Positions 1-5,252 of a stretch of 9,905 bases of DNA are shown one piece after another. Source of the DNA: Candidatus Woesearchaeota archaeon (GTDB lineage: Archaea; Nanobdellota; Nanobdellia; Woesearchaeales; GW2011-AR4); assembly GCA_013330825.1 (NCBI GenBank), contig DUHN01000059.1:1-9905 (forward strand), read 5' to 3'. The translations under genes and the position numbers were made by a program. How positions within the stretch are numbered: position 1 is the first letter of the stretch; each line of letters starts with the position of its first letter. A model generated the notes under the pieces. It saw nothing but the letters and a program-made list of their open reading frames with translations, was not told the origin of the DNA and did no database searches.

Positions 1-211
1 TTATCTTTTCAATGGAAATAAAACTACTCAATCGCGCAAAGAACTCCTCGTCTGAAACCACCTTTTTGTCCGTTTTCTTCTTGAATACCTGCCAATGGTC
101 TGCACGGTACTTGTCGGAGTACTGAAGTATATCTATAATCTTGTAGTTATAATCCATAATAACCATTTTCAGCGGCTCCTTGCTGGCGGCAAAGTCCCAG
201 AGTTTTCCCAT
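1..211 (-). CDS. Hypothetical protein, N-terminal 70 residues (3' end outside window)
   Basis: This is an open minus-strand frame that starts at the ATG at 211 and runs off the left edge without a stop, so only about 70 residues are visible. They begin MGKLWDFAASKEPLKMVIMD and continue with a lysine- and aspartate-rich, soluble-looking segment ending near SSFISIEKI. There is no signal peptide, no long hydrophobic stretch and no recognisable motif. The ATG is supported by an A/T-rich TATA-like box at 233-242, about 26 bp upstream, which fits a leaderless archaeal transcript. The gene is divergent from the 318-1004 gene, with 106 bp between the two starts. The base composition is AT-richer than the rest of the window, which could mean transfer or a fast-evolving accessory locus. 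I do not recognise the family. Confidence 0.6.
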   Translation of the reverse strand, partial: MGKLWDFAASKEPLKMVIMDYNYKIIDILQYSDKYRADHWQVFKKKTDKKVVSDEEFFARLSSFISIEKI

Positions 212-217
212 GATATA

Positions 218-229
218 TCCCAATTGGGA
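218..229. repeat. Perfect 12-bp palindrome TCCCAATTGGGA, possible operator
   Basis: This perfect dyad lies between the TATA-like box (233-242) and the ATG at 211. A protein bound here would block transcription initiation, which is why an operator is a reasonable inference. No binding protein is identified in the window. Confidence 0.35.
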
Positions 230-232
230 ATG

Positions 233-242
233 TATATTTAAA
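233..242 (-). promoter_or_regulatory. TATA-like promoter box for the minus-strand gene starting at 211
   Basis: Read on the minus strand, the sequence is TTTAAATATA. Its centre is about 26 bp upstream of the ATG at 211. That is the spacing expected between an archaeal TATA box and a transcription start that coincides with the start codon. Confidence 0.5.
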
Positions 243-285
243 ATTGACGCCAAAATCAGGAATATATCGCTGGAATCCGCGTAAT

Positions 286-295
286 GGTATTATAG
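286..295 (+). promoter_or_regulatory. TATA-like promoter box for the gene at 318
   Basis: The sequence GGTATTATAG is centred about 27 bp upstream of the ATG at 318. This again fits leaderless transcription and supports that start codon. Confidence 0.4.
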
Positions 296-317
296 CACCT
301 CCTGCGCTATCGAGGGC

Positions 318-1004
318 ATGAGCGACAAAACCTTCAGCCTGAAGCTTCGTCTGAAACAGATGGAAAAGCAGCTGGCACACACTACCTTCCTCCAAATCGA
401 TAGGTGGATTTATCCTTACGAGGCGATCCTCAAACGCACTAAAGGTATCTACAAGCTCCGCACGCTGGCTTCGGAAGTCGCAGGACTACAGCTTAAGGTG
501 ACTAACAGTATCACTAATTATTTTGAGATGAGAAAAGAACAAATACTCGATAAGATCGCAGGCAAAATACGGGCTAATGACCCTCTAAGACGATTTAACC
601 CCTCTTATCCTTTTTTCAACAAGGCATACGCCAAGAAACTCCTCAACAAATCTACCCTTGGACCCAAAACAAAAAATGAAATAATCTCCGCTCTGGAATC
701 CCCTATGCTTATTAACCTCAATCTTGATGATTTTTATGAAGTTGTGGAGCGAAGTACAACCTTGAGTGCTGTTGAGCATACATTCTTGGATAAACGCGAG
801 GACACAGCTTACCTGCAACGCAAGCTCAGGCATGCAAAACATGCAATCATAATTGTCTATGCGAACAAGACCCCCCTCCTCAAACTACAGGAAATTTTTG
901 AGGATTTGCATAGGGCACTTCCCTCTTCTTGCATGACTGGGTTTGCCCTTGGATTGAGGAAAAGTATTACATGCCCAAAAGTGCTACTCATCATAGGGCA
1001 GTGA
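318..1004 (+). CDS. Uncharacterised 228-aa protein; possible FtsZ/tubulin-like C-terminal half
   Basis: This is a 228-residue soluble protein of balanced, lysine-rich composition with no signal peptide or membrane segment. I recognise no family with certainty. Read by eye, the order of segments resembles the second half of FtsZ/tubulin proteins. A helix that could match H7 lies around residues 33-65 (PYEAILKRTKGIYKLRTLAS, then VTNS). LINLNLDDFYEVV (around 130-142) resembles the T7 synergy loop LINxDFADV. The last ~55 residues alternate strand-helix-strand and end KVLLIIG, as FtsZ C-terminal domains end in xVxVIxTG. The GTP-binding GGGTGxG loop is absent, and nothing upstream could encode it because that DNA is the divergent gene. 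It may be a degenerate paralogue, a 5'-truncated remnant, or an unrelated protein. The start is backed by a TATA-like box at 286-295. Composition is AT-richer than the neighbours. Confidence 0.6.
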   Translation: MSDKTFSLKLRLKQMEKQLAHTTFLQIDRWIYPYEAILKRTKGIYKLRTLASEVAGLQLKVTNSITNYFEMRKEQILDKIAGKIRANDPLRRFNPSYPFFNKAYAKKLLNKSTLGPKTKNEIISALESPMLINLNLDDFYEVVERSTTLSAVEHTFLDKREDTAYLQRKLRHAKHAIIIVYANKTPLLKLQEIFEDLHRALPSSCMTGFALGLRKSITCPKVLLIIGQ

Positions 1005-1040
1005 TTTGCAACACGCGCTAGTTTATGCTAAAACGTCAAC

Positions 1041-2378
1041 TCAAAACAACGGCTTCACAAACGGAAACAAAATATTCATCAGCACCACGATCACAAACAC
1101 CAGTCCGATCATGCTGAAGAGCTGCATCGCCTTGTCTTTCTCGACGTATGCCATGAGGACGGCGTGCAGCATCCGGCCGCCGTCGAGAGGGCCGATGGGC
1201 ACCAGGTTGAAGAGCCCGATGCCGAGGTTGAGGATGAACAGGAACAGCAGCAGCCCAGACATCCAGAGCAGGACATCCGGCAGTACCCAGAGCCTCTCCC
1301 TGATGCCGGGCTTGATGTGGGATGACTGGCTCAGGAAAGCGCCGACATAGGGGGATGTCTCGTTGTCAGGATTCTTGGCCAGGGTAAGGGTGTACTGGCC
1401 CTTGTCCGTCTTGAGTTGGACGGAATCGCCCGGCTTTCTTTTCTGCAGCTCCCGGGAAAGATTCTCAAGATAAGGCGTCGGGACGCCATCGACTTCCTCC
1501 ACGATCTCCCCCTCAGTTATCCCTGCCTGCTTCGCCGGAAAATCCCCATCGACGAAATTGGTGATCTCCACGCCGTTCGCCTCCACCATGTCGGCGCCCA
1601 CGAGCGCGGCGGGCCACAGCAGCCCGAGGGCGATGAGCCCCACGATGACATTGGAGAACGGCCCCGCGCCGAACACCGCGAGCTGCTGCCTCAATGGCCG
1701 CTTCCGCAGCGCTTTCTCGTCCGGCTCGACGAACGCCGCGGGGATTATGGGCGCGATGGTATTGACGAAGAAAGACACGATGATGAGCGCAATCCCCATC
1801 AGGACCAGGGTGCCGGAAGAGGAGAGGATGGAAAACGAGGCGCCGGGATGCCTGACATTGTTCCACAGGCCGATGAGCAGCAGGATGATGCCCAGCGCCT
1901 TGAATGTCGTTCCCGCGAACGCGAACCCAGATGATTTCACCTTGATGCCGTGCGCCCGCGCGATCACGCCGTGCGCGAACTCGTGCACCAGGGCGATGAT
2001 GAAGATGCAGATCACCCAATACTCGATGGGAACATAGAATATTCCTTTTGCCTTGAACGGCAGCACCAGGCCGACCCCTGCGGGGGCTTCCGGCACGGCG
2101 AACAGGGAAAAGAGGCTCTTCACCAGCGCATAGCAGATGAACCCCATGCCAAGGAATCCTGCGACGATGCCTGCCGTCCCCAGCCGCGTCAGGAGCTTCC
2201 CGTGCTTCGCCGCCCACCGGTCCATGGCCTTGAGCCCCCACGTCGTCCGGTACATGGAGAAGAACAGGAGCGGGGGGACGACCTTATGGACCTGCATCTC
2301 CCTGCGCTTGGCGAAGACATACGAGGCTAAGGCGACAAAGAACACGATGGTGATGACAGCGCGCGCATCAATGGCCAT
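1041..2378 (-). CDS. Site-2 protease family (M50) intramembrane zinc metalloprotease with PDZ domain
   Basis: This 445-aa polytopic membrane protein should cleave transmembrane substrates within the bilayer, usually to release regulators or clear signal-peptide remnants. The zinc and catalytic motif HEFAH is at residues 132-136, inside a membrane helix. The second motif, NLVPIGPLDGGRM, is at 391-403 and supplies the third zinc ligand, Asp399. Between them are more membrane segments, including one that opens with GAGPFSN (237-243), and a PDZ-like region at roughly 262-335. The length fits archaeal S2P homologues of the large, PDZ-containing type. It is the last gene of the aIF5A-eL40 operon and starts 10 bp after the eL40 stop. 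No clear Shine-Dalgarno sequence is seen, so translation probably depends on coupling or readthrough from upstream. Its substrate cannot be told from the sequence. Confidence 0.9.
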   Translation of the reverse strand: MAIDARAVITIVFFVALASYVFAKRREMQVHKVVPPLLFFSMYRTTWGLKAMDRWAAKHGKLLTRLGTAGIVAGFLGMGFICYALVKSLFSLFAVPEAPAGVGLVLPFKAKGIFYVPIEYWVICIFIIALVHEFAHGVIARAHGIKVKSSGFAFAGTTFKALGIILLLIGLWNNVRHPGASFSILSSSGTLVLMGIALIIVSFFVNTIAPIIPAAFVEPDEKALRKRPLRQQLAVFGAGPFSNVIVGLIALGLLWPAALVGADMVEANGVEITNFVDGDFPAKQAGITEGEIVEEVDGVPTPYLENLSRELQKRKPGDSVQLKTDKGQYTLTLAKNPDNETSPYVGAFLSQSSHIKPGIRERLWVLPDVLLWMSGLLLFLFILNLGIGLFNLVPIGPLDGGRMLHAVLMAYVEKDKAMQLFSMIGLVFVIVVLMNILFPFVKPLF

Positions 2379-2388
2379 GAGAGAGAAG

Positions 2389-2550
2389 CTACTTCTTCCT
2401 GACCGGGCGGAACACCACGCTGCCGCAGTTCCGGCAGTTGATCTTCTCCTCCCGTATCTTCACGTTCGAGGCTTTCCGCTTGGCCTTGCATCTCCTGCAG
2501 ACAAAGACTCCCCTGAACTTCCTCGCGTCCGCCTCTGGGAATTTGACCAT
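2389..2550 (-). CDS. rpl40e: Large-subunit ribosomal protein eL40
   Basis: This 53-aa basic protein begins MVKFPEADARKF and carries two zinc-binding pairs, CRRC (18-21) and CRNC (39-42), followed by a basic tail ending RPVRKK. The FPEA...F start, the C4 zinc ribbon and the size fit archaeal eL40, a component of the 50S subunit near the factor-binding site. It has no ubiquitin fusion, as expected outside eukaryotes. It starts 2 bp after the aIF5A stop. The sequence GGGTGA (2553-2558, minus strand) overlaps that stop and can act as a Shine-Dalgarno site about 2 nt from the ATG, which suggests translational coupling. The gene is short and easily missed by automated calling. Confidence 0.85.
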   Translation of the reverse strand: MVKFPEADARKFRGVFVCRRCKAKRKASNVKIREEKINCRNCGSVVFRPVRKK

Positions 2551-2552
2551 TG

Positions 2553-2948
2553 TCACCCGCTCTTGACTTGCTTCATGACCTTATCGTTGAGGATGATCCA
2601 GTACAGCACCTGCACGTTCTCCTTGACCTGTCCCTGCAGCTCTTCGGGGATGGGCAGGTCGAACATCTCGAAGCTCTCCGTGTCCATGATATTCGCCATC
2701 GTGCCCGTGACGGACAGCACTTGGGCAGTCTTCTTCTCGATGATGGGCACCTCGACATTCTCGCTGCCCGGCATCACCACGACGCGCTTCTTGCCATCGA
2801 TCAGGCCGACGCCCTCCATCCTGACCTTGGCGTGGCCGTGCTTCCCCGGCCGCGAGGTCTGGACGCTGGTGATCCTGCACGCCGCTCCCTCGAGGACGAC
2901 CGTCATGCCTTCCCTGACGGATCCGGCGCCTTCCTGCTTCGTTGCCAT
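2553..2948 (-). CDS. eif5a: Translation initiation/elongation factor aIF5A
   Basis: This 131-aa protein is the archaeal homologue of eIF5A. It binds the ribosomal E site and helps peptide-bond formation at difficult motifs, and eukaryotic eIF5A also assists termination. The N-terminal SH3-like barrel carries the exposed loop TSRPGKHGHAK, in which Lys36 is the expected site of hypusine (or deoxyhypusine) modification. The second, OB-fold domain includes VEVPIIEKKTAQVLSVTG and the conserved IPEEL...VLYW region. The frame stays open upstream to an ATG at 2999, but I chose the ATG at 2948. The family starts at this MATKQ-type N-terminus, and the TATA-like box at 2970-2980 lies 27 bp before it, inside the longer version. 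It leads the operon with eL40 and the site-2 protease. The modifying enzyme, deoxyhypusine synthase, is not in the window. Confidence 0.95.
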   Translation of the reverse strand: MATKQEGAGSVREGMTVVLEGAACRITSVQTSRPGKHGHAKVRMEGVGLIDGKKRVVVMPGSENVEVPIIEKKTAQVLSVTGTMANIMDTESFEMFDLPIPEELQGQVKENVQVLYWIILNDKVMKQVKSG

Positions 2949-2956
2949 GGCATGGA

Positions 2957-2968
2957 GGGGCAAGCCCC
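2957..2968. repeat. Dyad GGGGC-AA-GCCCC between TATA box and start of aIF5A
   Basis: A 5-bp inverted repeat with a 2-nt centre lies between the TATA-like box (2970-2980) and the ATG at 2948. If the mRNA is leaderless, as the spacing suggests, the dyad falls in the initiation region and could be an operator. Chance is not excluded for such a short GC-rich dyad. Confidence 0.3.
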
Positions 2969-2969
2969 C

Positions 2970-2980
2970 ATTTAAAAAGA
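2970..2980 (-). promoter_or_regulatory. TATA-like box of the aIF5A-eL40-S2P operon
   Basis: Read on the minus strand, the sequence is TCTTTTTAAAT, centred 27 bp upstream of the ATG at 2948. This position decides the start of aIF5A. The core TTTAAA is symmetric, so the box could also support plus-strand initiation near 3000, toward the inverted repeat at 3013-3131. Confidence 0.6.
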
Positions 2981-3012
2981 TTTCTTCTTGATGCAGCACC
3001 GCTCAAAATGAA

Positions 3013-3131
3013 GGGCGGCATCAATGTCGTGAACGGTGCAGTAATTGCGAGTGCAAGGCGGAGGGGGTCGCCCCGTCCGGGGAGGGTTCCGCCCTTCTAT
3101 TGCGGCAGTGAAGAGTGAGCCGATGCCGCCC
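3013..3131. repeat. Long inverted repeat with nested hairpins, possible structured RNA
   Basis: The outer arms GGGCGGCATC (3013-3022) and GATGCCGCCC (3122-3131) form a perfect 10-bp stem. Inside it, AAGGCGGA (about 3055-3062) can pair with TCCGCCCTT (about 3090-3098) with one bulged C. The innermost part can fold as CCCCG-TC-CGGGG or GGGG-TCG-CCCC. A 9-bp direct repeat, GAACGGTGC, occurs at 3031 and again at 3151, exactly 120 bp apart. The element lies in the gap between the aIF5A start and the histone stop. A symmetric TATA-like box at 2970-2980 would start a plus-strand transcript near 3000. The only short ORF here (3008-3118, 36 codons) has no recognisable content. It is not 5S rRNA, because the expected conserved core is absent. 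I do not recognise a family. Confidence 0.4.
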
Positions 3132-3172
3132 CGAGCGTGAGCGAGATTTCGAACGGTGCTTGCTTGACGTCC

Positions 3173-3393
3173 TCAGCTTTTGATGGCGAGCTTGATGTCT
3201 TCCGCCTTTATCGTCTTCCTGCCGGCGTGCTGCGCGTACACCATCGCCTTTCTCGCGATGTCCCCGGCCTTTTCCTCAAGGACGGCCTTCAGCGCTTCCT
3301 TCGCGTCCTCGCCGACGCGCCCGCAGCCGCCCTGCTTGAGGAGCTTCTCCATGGCCGCAAGGGGAAGGATTTTTTCTGTCGTGATGCTGCCAC
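3173..3393 (-). CDS. Archaeal histone, apparently frameshifted near its start
   Basis: The main frame encodes ILPLAAMEKLLKQ, then GRVGEDAKEALKAVLEEKAG, then AQHAGRKTIKAEDIKLAIKS and a stop. This is the helix-loop-helix histone fold, including the HAGRKTIKxEDI signature of the L2 loop and alpha 3. These DNA-wrapping proteins form dimers and multimers on chromatin. The main frame has no ATG, GTG or TTG upstream of Met in AAMEKLL (3352), and starting there would remove much of helix 1. One frame over, a GTG at 3393 lies about 28 bp from a TATA-like box (3417-3426) and gives MAASRQKK. Joining it to ILPLAAMEK at the A6 run (3370-3375, T6 on the plus strand) yields about 73 residues, the normal family size. 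One missing A in the consensus, a real mutation or a -1 slip would all fit. Coordinates span both frames. Confidence 0.8.
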
Positions 3394-3416
3394 CCGCGAT
3401 TGCTCCGCCTTCATGG

Positions 3417-3426
3417 TATTTAAAAC
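3417..3426 (-). promoter_or_regulatory. TATA-like box of the histone gene
   Basis: Read on the minus strand, the sequence is GTTTTAAATA, centred about 28 bp upstream of the GTG at 3393. An ATG at 3414 lies only a few bases from this box and so is unlikely to be the start. Confidence 0.5.
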
Positions 3427-3500
3427 TTTGTCAAATCTTCCAACCTTCCCTTGGGAAACCGACGAAGCGGCAGCGCTCTTTGCACCGAAAAAATCACAAA

Positions 3501-3510
3501 GATTTTAATA
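3501..3510 (+). promoter_or_regulatory. TATA-like box of the ion-channel gene
   Basis: The sequence GATTTTAATA is centred about 25 bp upstream of the ATG at 3532. It supports that start over the in-frame ATG at 3451, which would place this box inside the coding sequence. Confidence 0.5.
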
Positions 3511-3531
3511 TGCTGCCCTCATGAGCTGCCC

Positions 3532-4350
3532 ATGCGGAATGTGTTCAGGAGGATTGCGGATTCCAAAGCATTCCAGACATTCATTCTCTTCACCATCATT
3601 TTTGCCTCCATTTTGGCTGGTCTGCACACGTACGCGGAGTTTTCTGGGAAGTACCAGCCCCTGTTTTTGTTCCTTGAGGAGGTGATATTGGCCGTCTTTA
3701 CCGTGGAAATCCTCATCAGGATCGCTGCCTTCGGGGCAAAGCCCTGGGATTTCTTCAGGTCTTCATGGAACCTCTTTGATTTCGCCGTCACCGCCGTCTT
3801 TTACCTCCCGTTCGGCGGGCCATTTGCCGTCGTGCTGAGGCTTGCGCGCGCAATACGGGTGCTGAGGCTGGCGACGACCCTGCCGCGCCTGCAGCTCATT
3901 ACCGGAGCGCTCATCAAGAGCCTGCCCTCCATGGCGTACGTCGCACTGCTCCTCTTCATCGTCTTTTACGTCTATGGGATCATAGGGAACGTCGCGTTCG
4001 GGGCGAATGACCCGCAGTATTTCGGGAACCTCCATACAAGCATGCTGACCCTTTTCAAGGTGGTCACCCTTGAGGACTGGATCCACATCATGGACGCGCA
4101 GGGAAGTTCCGTTCTCGTCCCGCTCTATTTCATCACCTTCATCCTGCTGGGGACGATGATTATCCTGAACCTGTTCATCGGGGTGATTCTTGCGGGATTT
4201 GAGGAAGTCAAAGCGGAAATGGCTGAGCAGGAAGGGCCGCGAAGGCGGAAAAAGGCTACGATGCGCTCAGAATTGAACGATGTCGCCGTGCAGCTCGCTT
4301 CCATACGGAAAAGGCTTGATAGGCTCGCTAAAGATCCGGCGGAGAAATGA
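3532..4350 (+). CDS. Single-domain voltage-gated cation channel (BacNav/NaChBac type)
   Basis: This 272-aa protein is the size of bacterial homotetrameric voltage-gated sodium channels. S1 is at about 16-35 and S2 at 44-65 (LEEVILAVFTVEILIRI). S3 is at about 78-92 and carries NLFDFAV. S4 has four arginines at three-residue spacing (R103, R106, R109, R112) as gating charges. A pore loop with filter TLEDW (179-183) follows, and then S6 (about 197-222) with NLFIGVIL. The C-terminal tail has a basic stretch (237-241) and a likely coiled coil (about 244-266) for tetramer assembly. Well-studied BacNav channels have TLESW; here the serine is aspartate, so Na+/Ca2+ preference is uncertain. The start at 3532 is preferred because of the TATA-like box. 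It is divergent from the histone gene and its stop nearly abuts that of the converging SprT-like gene. It could match osmotic or motility signalling, but nothing here shows this. Confidence 0.93.
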   Translation: MRNVFRRIADSKAFQTFILFTIIFASILAGLHTYAEFSGKYQPLFLFLEEVILAVFTVEILIRIAAFGAKPWDFFRSSWNLFDFAVTAVFYLPFGGPFAVVLRLARAIRVLRLATTLPRLQLITGALIKSLPSMAYVALLLFIVFYVYGIIGNVAFGANDPQYFGNLHTSMLTLFKVVTLEDWIHIMDAQGSSVLVPLYFITFILLGTMIILNLFIGVILAGFEEVKAEMAEQEGPRRRKKATMRSELNDVAVQLASIRKRLDRLAKDPAEK

Positions 4351-4353
4351 GCA

Positions 4354-5022
4354 TTACCACCTGAAAAATCCCAGTCCCCTTCTCTTCGACCGCGCGAACC
4401 CAGAAAGCTCCTTCTCCAGCCGCGCGCTGTCCGGGAACTGCGCTTCCATCTTCCTGAACAGGGGAGGGTGGTGGAAGCTCCTGCCGTTTTTCGTGTGGAA
4501 TTTCAGCTTTTTATGGAGCATCTCGTGGTACATCACATAATCTAGGAGCTCCTGGGGGGCGTCCCGGAAGATGGTGGAGATGGTGATCATGTCCGAGCCG
4601 TACTCGTACTGGCCGAGCTTCGACGTGGAATCCGTGCCCCATCTGAGGTTGGTGATGTCCAGCATGCCGCCGAAGAACCCGTCGTTGATGCGGTCGAAAG
4701 CCGCTTTCAGCACCGGATCGGAATGTATCTTCGGCGCGGCGATGTGGATGCTCCGCATGAAATGCGCGTACATGTCCATGTTCGTCGTCTGCCTCCTCAC
4801 CTTGAACAGCTTGGCGTACAGCTCCTGACACAGGCCGACCTGGATCTCCCGCGAGATGGGCTTCCACTTCCTGCTGAAATTGAACGCGATCGCGTTCCCG
4901 CGGCGCCGGACGTTGCCGTTGTATGGCCTGAATTTTCCCGAGTATTCCAGAGAGAACGAGTACTGGGAGGCATCCCTGTCCGGGAACAGGTCCCTGAATG
5001 CGTCTTCGGCGATGGTGGACAT
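4354..5022 (-). CDS. SprT-like zinc metallopeptidase domain protein
   Basis: This 222-aa soluble protein has the zincin motif HEMLH at 166-170, with His166 and His170 as ligands and Glu167 catalytic. It is followed by FHTKNGRSFHHPPLFRKMEA, where a His near 184-185 is the probable third ligand. Before it, the pattern FDRINDGFFGGML (109-121), then LRWG, then LGQYEYGSDMITIS, is typical of SprT-like domains, the family of Spartan/SPRTN proteases that digest DNA-protein crosslinks. The C-terminus is basic (RSKRRGLGFFRW), compatible with nucleic-acid binding. Residues 1-100 are less conserved in appearance. DNA repair is an inference from family membership, because many archaeal SprT-like proteins are untested. 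The start at 5022 has a TATA-like box at 5041-5050. The gene converges with the channel gene, with 3 bp between stops. Confidence 0.8.
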   Translation of the reverse strand: MSTIAEDAFRDLFPDRDASQYSFSLEYSGKFRPYNGNVRRRGNAIAFNFSRKWKPISREIQVGLCQELYAKLFKVRRQTTNMDMYAHFMRSIHIAAPKIHSDPVLKAAFDRINDGFFGGMLDITNLRWGTDSTSKLGQYEYGSDMITISTIFRDAPQELLDYVMYHEMLHKKLKFHTKNGRSFHHPPLFRKMEAQFPDSARLEKELSGFARSKRRGLGFFRW

Positions 5023-5040
5023 GGGACGTTGTTATCGGGA

Positions 5041-5050
5041 ATATTTTTTT
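5041..5050 (-). promoter_or_regulatory. TATA-like box of the SprT-like gene
   Basis: An A/T-only run on the minus strand (AAAAAAATAT) is centred about 23-25 bp upstream of the ATG at 5022. The 5051-5252 gap behind it holds a 6-bp GC hairpin (5106-5111 with 5118-5123) and no gene I can support. Confidence 0.4.
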
Positions 5051-5252
5051 CTTTGATAAGGTGGAGCGGTTTTCATCATGCTCGCCTGGGGCTCGCGAAC
5101 TCTTGGCGCCCCGCATTGGGCGCTATTTATTGGGCTGCAGGGGTGGGTGGAGGGCTTCGAAATCACATGAAGCGCACTCAGATTGTGCACTCCCCGATTA
5201 TTTCTGTCTTGCTCCTTGCTTATTATCAGCTATCCTTTGCGTTCTCCCTGCG

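Noticed and set aside
3008..3118. Plus-strand 36-codon ORF inside the inverted repeat
   Set aside because: Its product (MKGGINVVNGAV...) has no recognisable content, and the sequence is better explained by stem pairing.
3013..3131. 5S rRNA, given the 119-bp length and closing stem
   Set aside because: The conserved archaeal 5S loop sequences, such as the CCCGAAC core, are absent on both strands.
3137..3524. Two plus-strand frames (3137-3508 and 3180-3524)
   Set aside because: They are antisense to the histone gene, whose helix-loop-helix sequence is unmistakable, and they cross the promoter region of the channel gene.
5040..5100. C/D box sRNA on the minus strand, suggested by ATGATGA near 5076-5082
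   Set aside because: No D box (CTGA) or C'/D' pair follows at a suitable distance, and the region is the promoter of the SprT-like gene.
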